This document shows, one piece after another, positions 59,535-64,000 of a stretch of DNA of 64,000 nucleotides. The stretch lies in NCBI GenBank assembly GCA_050949645.1, contig JBMNGC010000001.1, positions 1,922,001 through 1,986,000 of the forward strand. Reading direction: 5' to 3'. How positions within the stretch are numbered: the first letter of the stretch is position 1; every line of letters begins with the position of its first letter. The notes below the pieces were generated by a model. It searched no databases. It worked only from the letters and a program-made list of their open reading frames with translations, and was not told the origin of the DNA. The position numbers were made by a program, and so were the translations under genes. Source of the stretch: RUG369 sp050949645 (lineage in GTDB: Bacteria; Planctomycetota; Planctomycetia; Pirellulales; Thermoguttaceae).

Positions 59535-61043
59535 TTACAGATTCGGCGTTCGTTTGCGGAAATAGCGGTCGACGGAATCGTCGACGTCGTCGCTTACGGC
59601 GTCGCCTGTTCCTCTGATGACGCCGGGAGATTTACTTCCCGAGACGGTTTCGGAGGATTTAAAGGCGGGCGCAGTCGGTTCATTCGAAACAACGACAGAA
59701 TAAGGTTCGGAGTCCGTCGGCGTTTGCGCATTGCGAACGACCTGGTCGGTATCCTTGTAATCCATGCGTACGAGGAAGTCGGCGAGGCGCATCTGGCGGA
59801 CGCCGTTAGCTCTCGCGTCGGCAAGGAATTTCGTCTCCGCGTCGAGGATCGCCTGTCGCTGTTCGTCGCTGAGCGTAAGGTCCGATGCGATCTGTGAGGA
59901 GAGAGGCAAATTCGGCACGATCACACGGTTGACCCTAGGCGAAAGTTCGCCGTGAATCCTACCAAGATCGTCGATGTAGGCGGCGACCTTAAACCCGTTC
60001 GATTCAACAAGGTTAATGAGCTCGTTGAGATCGCTGTAGCCGTCGCCGTTCACGTCAAGACGGCAACACAGGGCGTACTGGTCGATTTCGCCGGATCGCC
60101 ACAAGGAGGTGTAGACAATGTCGCCGGGCTGAATCGGATCGGTCGGAATATCGTCAACGATCTTCGCTTCAGAGGCATGAGCTTCCATAATGCGTACGAT
60201 CTGGACGCTACCCTTGCTTGTGACGCCGCCTTCTTCAAAGTATTCCGGCGGATAGACGGAAAGAGTCATAAGGGGTCGGACCCCGTCGTCTGACCCGACG
60301 TCGAGTCGCACCGTTTTTCCGACCTGGTCCGCGTAGACGACATAACCGTCGGCGCGTTGGAAGTCCGGTCTGGAAAGCTCGTCGATACGGCTGCTTAGAT
60401 CAACATTGATATCGGCGTAGCGGTTAGCGGCTTCGCGGTTCTCGGCGGTCTCTTTCTGAGCGGCGAGCACGGCGTTGCGCGCTTCATAACTCACGTCGTC
60501 GAAGCTCTTGGTCTGGTCGACGAAATCGCTCGTGAGCCTATTGTAGTTATCGCGAGCGGTCTGGAGCGCGGTCGCCTGCGCGGTCTGCGCGGCGTCGACA
60601 TTCGCGATAAAGGTCGTCTGCTGCGTCTGCGCCTGCACGACGGAGGCGTTCGCATTCTGGATCTGCGCGTCGCGGTCGGCGGAGAGAGTCGCGATCTGCG
60701 CGTCGAGCGCGGCAACGTTCTTCTTAAGGTCGGCGACGGCGCTTCTGTACGTCCCGACAAGCAGCCCTTGGTCGCCGAGCGCAGCGTTGATATCGTCGGT
60801 CATCACCGCGAGGATTTCAGAACATTCGAGATCGGGTGCGAACCCGACCTTGTCCTTAACCGCGGCGAGTTGACCGGCGAGCGTGTAGTTGTCGTTCTGA
60901 ACGTTTTGGAGTTCAGACTGAGCGGTTGCGAGCTCCGCCTTCTGCTCGCCAAGTCCCTTGAATCCGAAGTATGTTCCAACCGCCAACCCTAGCGTCAGAA
61001 TCACAAAGATGATAAGGCTGATGACCTCGCCTTGATTTTTCAT
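59535..61043 (-). CDS. Membrane-anchored coiled-coil protein with EF-hand-like loop, paralogue 2
   Basis: 502 residues with AAGGAG before ATG. One membrane helix (7-29, LIIFVILTLGLAVGT) is followed by a long Ala/Gln-rich coiled coil (about 33-225). From about 230 a beta domain (YVVYADQVGKTVRLDVGSDDGVRPLMTL, IQPGDIVYTSLW) resembles the FlgT-C/SH3-type barrel. A 12-residue EF-hand loop occupies 330-341 (D330, N332, D334, D338, E341) and leads into an alpha/beta segment (LINLVESNGFKVAAYIDDLGRIHGELS), perhaps calcium-binding. C-terminal 50 residues are Ser/Thr-rich and end in RYFRKRTPNL. It shares its layout with the gene just upstream. Function unknown; likely a periplasm-spanning structural protein. 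Confidence 0.65.
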   Translation of the reverse strand: MKNQGEVISLIIFVILTLGLAVGTYFGFKGLGEQKAELATAQSELQNVQNDNYTLAGQLAAVKDKVGFAPDLECSEILAVMTDDINAALGDQGLLVGTYRSAVADLKKNVAALDAQIATLSADRDAQIQNANASVVQAQTQQTTFIANVDAAQTAQATALQTARDNYNRLTSDFVDQTKSFDDVSYEARNAVLAAQKETAENREAANRYADINVDLSSRIDELSRPDFQRADGYVVYADQVGKTVRLDVGSDDGVRPLMTLSVYPPEYFEEGGVTSKGSVQIVRIMEAHASEAKIVDDIPTDPIQPGDIVYTSLWRSGEIDQYALCCRLDVNGDGYSDLNELINLVESNGFKVAAYIDDLGRIHGELSPRVNRVIVPNLPLSSQIASDLTLSDEQRQAILDAETKFLADARANGVRQMRLADFLVRMDYKDTDQVVRNAQTPTDSEPYSVVVSNEPTAPAFKSSETVSGSKSPGVIRGTGDAVSDDVDDSVDRYFRKRTPNL

Positions 61044-61085
61044 AGGAAGCTCCTTAAGCTAAAGCGTTTTCACGCGGAAGACGGA

Positions 61086-62615
61086 TCAGTTGGCTTTCGG
61101 ATCTCGTTTACGGAAATAGAAGTCGCTGACCTTCCCGGAGGAGACGGGCGCGGTCTCCGCATCCTTCTCGTAGGTCGGAGCGATAATGCCCGGCGAGACA
61201 GGCGCCTTATCCGGGTCGAGCTCGTACTTAGGCGCGATCGTACCGATGGAAGTTTCGGGGAGCAGAACGCCGCTGTCGAGAAGGTCGACGCCGTGACGAT
61301 CACGGTAACGAGTGATCTTAGCGGTTTCTTTGTACCCGATCGATTTGAGGAAATCGGTGAGGAAGATCTCTGGAACTCCTGCGTCTTTTGCGGAATCGAG
61401 GAACGCCTGGTCACGACGCTGGAGATCCGCGCGTTGCGCCTCGTCTCGAGAGGAGTCGTGCGCGAGGACGTCGGTGATATGCTTATCGGCGCGAACGATG
61501 CGGAAAACGTCGGACGTGATCTCGCCGTTCACTTCGCCGTCGTCGTCAATATAGGCGACGACTTCCGCGCCGGACGACTGAATGATGTTAATGATCTGGT
61601 CGAGGTCGCTGAGCCCGTCGCCGTCGATATCAAGCCCATAGTCGAGCGCATACTTTACGACCTTGCCCGGGCGCCATAGCGGGGTATAGGCGAGATCGCC
61701 GGGCTGAATCGGATTAGACATCTCGTCTTCGAGAATCTTCGCTTCGCTGAGGTGGGGGCCAATGGAACGAACGACTCGGACGCTTCCTTTGGCGACGTCT
61801 TTGCTCATGTCGAGCGCGTCCGCCTGATAGATATTGAACGTCGTGAGGGGTCGGAGCCCGTCCTTTTCGCCGACGTTGAGACGAACGATCTTGAGAACCT
61901 GGTCGGCGTAGACGACGGCCGCGTCGGGGCGTGTAAAGTCGTAACTGGCAAGCGCGTCGACTTCTTCGCTGAGTTCCTTATTAATTTCCTCGAACTTGTC
62001 GGCGGCCTCTTTATAGTCTGCGGTTTCCTGCTTGGCGACCTGAATTTCCTGGGCGGTTCGCGCCTTGAGATCGTTAAGCTCGGCGTTCTGCTCGTTAAAG
62101 CTGTCCTGGAGCTTTTTCTGACTGTCGTTGGTATTCGCGAGGTTCGCGGAATGTTCGTCGCCGATCTCGGACTCCATGGAGGAGAACACGTTGAGCTGGC
62201 TCGCGGTCATTTCGCTGTGGATCGTCGCGAGATTTTCAGCGACCGCCTGCTGCGCTTGATAGCTCTTAAGCTCCTCAGTCTTGCGTTGCAGGTTATCAGA
62301 GAGTCGCGTGACGACGGTGCGGTAGGAGGCGTTGTCCTCGACGGCGCCGAGCGCTTCGGTCACGTCCGTCTCGATCGCTTCGATGAGCTGGGTCGGGTCT
62401 TCGACCGCTTCATAGCCGAGCTTATCCTGGATCTGTTTGAGGTCGTTCTTCATCGACGAATTGAGAGACTGCGCTTCAGAAGTCGCTTTTTTCGCGGACG
62501 CGACTTGCATCTTCTTCTCCGACGTCCCCTTGGCGCCGATATAGGTCGTCACGCCCAGAATCAGCGACAAAGCCATGAAGACGATCAGGGAAATGGTTAC
62601 GCCCGTATTTTTCAT
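61086..62615 (-). CDS. Membrane-anchored coiled-coil protein with EF-hand-like loop, paralogue 1
   Basis: 509 residues with AAGGAG before ATG. Same plan as the downstream paralogue: membrane helix 7-28, coiled coil 33-225, beta domain with VVYADQVLKIVRLNVGEKDGLRPLTTF, IQPGDLAYTPLW, a calcium-loop-like D329-I-D-G-D-G-L-S-D (with Gln instead of Glu at the last ligand), and an alpha/beta segment IINIIQSSGAEVVAYIDDDGEVNGEIT. The end reads FYFRKRDPKAN, matching the paralogue's RYFRKRTPNL. The two are 42 bases apart and share one transcript. The repeated N-terminus MKN-x-G-x-x-ISL-I shows that a duplication produced them. Function unknown. Confidence 0.65.
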   Translation of the reverse strand: MKNTGVTISLIVFMALSLILGVTTYIGAKGTSEKKMQVASAKKATSEAQSLNSSMKNDLKQIQDKLGYEAVEDPTQLIEAIETDVTEALGAVEDNASYRTVVTRLSDNLQRKTEELKSYQAQQAVAENLATIHSEMTASQLNVFSSMESEIGDEHSANLANTNDSQKKLQDSFNEQNAELNDLKARTAQEIQVAKQETADYKEAADKFEEINKELSEEVDALASYDFTRPDAAVVYADQVLKIVRLNVGEKDGLRPLTTFNIYQADALDMSKDVAKGSVRVVRSIGPHLSEAKILEDEMSNPIQPGDLAYTPLWRPGKVVKYALDYGLDIDGDGLSDLDQIINIIQSSGAEVVAYIDDDGEVNGEITSDVFRIVRADKHITDVLAHDSSRDEAQRADLQRRDQAFLDSAKDAGVPEIFLTDFLKSIGYKETAKITRYRDRHGVDLLDSGVLLPETSIGTIAPKYELDPDKAPVSPGIIAPTYEKDAETAPVSSGKVSDFYFRKRDPKAN

Positions 62616-63021
62616 GGATCAGTTTCTCCTTCAGCCGACGTTCGACGCCGACTCACGACTCGCGCTCGACGCGCGGTATCTCTGACGTATCCAGACTCGA
62701 CGCACGGATATCACGCCGAATGCGATTGACGCCGGCCAAGCGGTTCTCGTCGCGTTCGCGGCGCTCCCAGAGCGCGGCGCCAAAGCGCGTCAAAATTGCT
62801 CTGGACTCGAAGCGCAACGCGCGCCAAAACAATGACGCCGCTATTTCACTTAAAGATAAATTTTATTCTCACCCCTAGATGACGTCAACGAATTTCAGGC
62901 TCTTTTGAGAAATTTCACAAAAGTCACGACGGCTTTTTCCCCGTAATTTCATATTATTTGGCATAAGCGACGTCGCCGACGCCAGAGGAGTCGACGACGT
63001 GGTCAAGCGCGTCGCGAGCGC
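62616..63021. other. Intergenic region between the coiled-coil genes and the DnaJ-type gene
   Basis: About 400 bases, plus the leader. The promoter at 62860-62888 is the only element I can support. A leader of about 240 bases to the coiled-coil gene contains no recognisable structure. Right of the promoter the sequence turns AT-rich before the DnaJ-type stop at 63022. Confidence 0.4.
62860..62888 (-). promoter_or_regulatory. Promoter for the coiled-coil paralogue pair
   Basis: On the minus strand TTGACG (62888-62883) and TAAAAT (62865-62860) are 17 bases apart; start near 62853. Confidence 0.55.
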
Positions 63022-64000
63022 TTAAAACTCAAACTTTGTCCGGAGGTCCGGAACGTCAAGTTTCATGGACGCGAGTTTTTCCAGGTCGCCTTTGCGCCAC
63101 TTTTTAGGCGCGTGAACTTCGCAGATAACGTAGAGGTCCCCGTCTGCCCCTTTACCCGTTCTTACCCCAAAGCCTTTGACGCGGAGCTTCGTTCCGGTCG
63201 TCGCGCCGGATGGAATCTTGACCGCCGCCGTCCCGTAGGGAGTCGGAACGTCAATCGAACCGCCGTTCGCAGCTTCCGGTATCGTAATCGGCAACTTCAC
63301 ATAGAGGTCCTTCCCTTCTCGCGTGTAGAAGGGGTGCGGCGCAACCTTGATCGTGATAATCATGTCGCCCTTCGGACCGCCGTTGATTCCATCCTTGCCG
63401 ACTCCTCGCAGTCGAACCTTCTGGCCCGTCTCGATACCCGCGCGGATGCTCACGTCCATCGTGGTCGTTTTACCAGTATCGGGGTCGCGCGCGGTTACGG
63501 GGACTTTGCCGCCGATTACGGCAATCTGGAATGGGATCTCGATCGAAGCGACGACGTCGTCGCCCTTTTGCGGGGCGGTCTGCCGGCGACCTCGTTTCGT
63601 GAAGTTACGGAAGATGTTCTCGCTAAACCCTCCTCCTCCGCCGCCGCCGCCGCCGCCGACGCCGAAAGCGCGGAGAATGTCGTCCATATTGACATTGCTG
63701 CTGCCGCCGGTACTCGTCCAAGAGAATCCGCCGCCGCCGGGGCCTCCGAAGCCGCCGAATCCCCCGGCCCCCCCCGCGCCAAACTGTCGGTAATTTTCGC
63801 CAAAACGGTCGTATTGACGGCGCTTCTCGGGATCCTTAAGCGTTTCAAAAGCCTCCTGGACCTCTTGAAACTTCTTCTTAGACTCTTCCGCATTATCCGG
63901 GTTGAGATCTGGGTGATATTTTCGCGCCAGCTCACGGTATGCCTTTTGGATATCGTCTTGCGACGCCGTCTTCGGTATACCTAAAATATTATAATAATCT
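63022..64000 (-). CDS. J-domain co-chaperone of the CbpA/DnaJ class B type, 5' end outside the window
   Basis: The frame stays open to the right edge, so about 325 residues are seen and only the first few are missing. The visible start reads DYYNILGIPKTASQDDIQK then RKYHPDLNPDN, with the HPD signature of the J-domain. A Gly/Phe-rich linker follows (GFGGFGG, a run of ten glycines near 63640-63670). The C-terminal substrate-binding domains follow (VVASIEIPFQIAVIGGKVPV, VRLRGVGKDG, LYVKLPITIPEAANGG). There is no CxxCxGxG zinc finger, so it is class B rather than classical DnaJ. It would stimulate DnaK (Hsp70), which is not seen in the window. Confidence 0.9.
   Translation of the reverse strand, partial: DYYNILGIPKTASQDDIQKAYRELARKYHPDLNPDNAEESKKKFQEVQEAFETLKDPEKRRQYDRFGENYRQFGAGGAGGFGGFGGPGGGGFSWTSTGGSSNVNMDDILRAFGVGGGGGGGGGGFSENIFRNFTKRGRRQTAPQKGDDVVASIEIPFQIAVIGGKVPVTARDPDTGKTTTMDVSIRAGIETGQKVRLRGVGKDGINGGPKGDMIITIKVAPHPFYTREGKDLYVKLPITIPEAANGGSIDVPTPYGTAAVKIPSGATTGTKLRVKGFGVRTGKGADGDLYVICEVHAPKKWRKGDLEKLASMKLDVPDLRTKFEF

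Noticed and set aside
1..64000. CRISPR arrays, tRNA/rRNA genes, transposases and integrases
   Set aside because: No regularly spaced direct repeats, no cloverleaf with a T-loop and acceptor stem, and no mobile-element protein was recognised. GGTTCGAG at about 5366 was checked and does not fit a T arm.

Overview
The window most likely comes from a planctomycete, probably a carbohydrate-degrading, low-oxygen relative of the Pirellulales (inference). The supporting signs are a DUF1559 pilin-like protein (GFTLVE start, PAVQAAR motif) paired with a lipoprotein, an HzsA-related diheme protein, many secreted glycosidases carrying LamG or NPCBM modules, and PerR/rubredoxin/rubrerythrin oxygen defence. 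No rRNA, tRNA, CRISPR array, transposase or integrase was seen. Both ends cut genes: a sialidase-like gene on the left and a J-domain co-chaperone on the right.

Layout. 1-2.6 kb: sialidase C-terminus and a Tat-exported metallophosphatase. 2.66-5.2 kb: cobalt/nickel ECF transporter cbiMQO (minus). 5.5-8.6 kb: pyridoxamine kinase and prolyl oligopeptidase (plus). 8.65-17.1 kb: a minus-strand run of GH43, GH32, an HzsA-related protein and a flippase. 17.3-19.5 kb: PerR-like regulator, two tiny rubredoxins with a decayed third copy between them, and a rubrerythrin fused to a pilin-type N-terminus. 19.7-21 kb: tyrS. 21-29 kb: GH36 alpha-galactosidase, an lsrF-dhaL-dhaK operon and a large secreted TIM-barrel protein. 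29.2-33.8 kb: rpmB, an AT-rich stretch with an XRE regulator, the DUF1559/lipoprotein pair and a membrane protein. 33.9-42.5 kb: two secreted hydrolase-like proteins, an orphan umuC and a GH140-type protein with an internal duplication. 42.9-46.5 kb: UDP-sugar dehydrogenase, flippase and acyltransferase (surface polysaccharide). 46.7-50 kb: glutamate-synthase-type oxidoreductase and enolase. 50-59.3 kb: two glycosyltransferases, a TPR protein, a second secreted protein, a cyclase, LutA-like protein, purD and uppP. 59.5-62.6 kb: tandem coiled-coil paralogues with EF-hand-like loops. 63-64 kb: DnaJ-type protein.

How it fits together. Several loci serve breakdown of plant or host glycans outside the cell (GH43, GH32, GH36, GH140, GH5-like, DUF4832, sialidase) and surface polysaccharide assembly (dehydrogenase, flippases, GTs, acyltransferase, UppP). 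DhaK/DhaL/LsrF-like enzymes probably phosphorylate and cleave a short ketose. The PerR-rubredoxin-rubrerythrin block is an oxidative-stress module; its membrane-anchored rubrerythrin is the most unusual object in the window. Promoters with the pattern TTGAxx-16/17-TATAAT/TATACT/TAGAAT and strong intrinsic terminators can be placed at many gene boundaries, and in two places a terminator lies just upstream of a gene with no room for, or downstream of, its promoter, suggesting attenuation.
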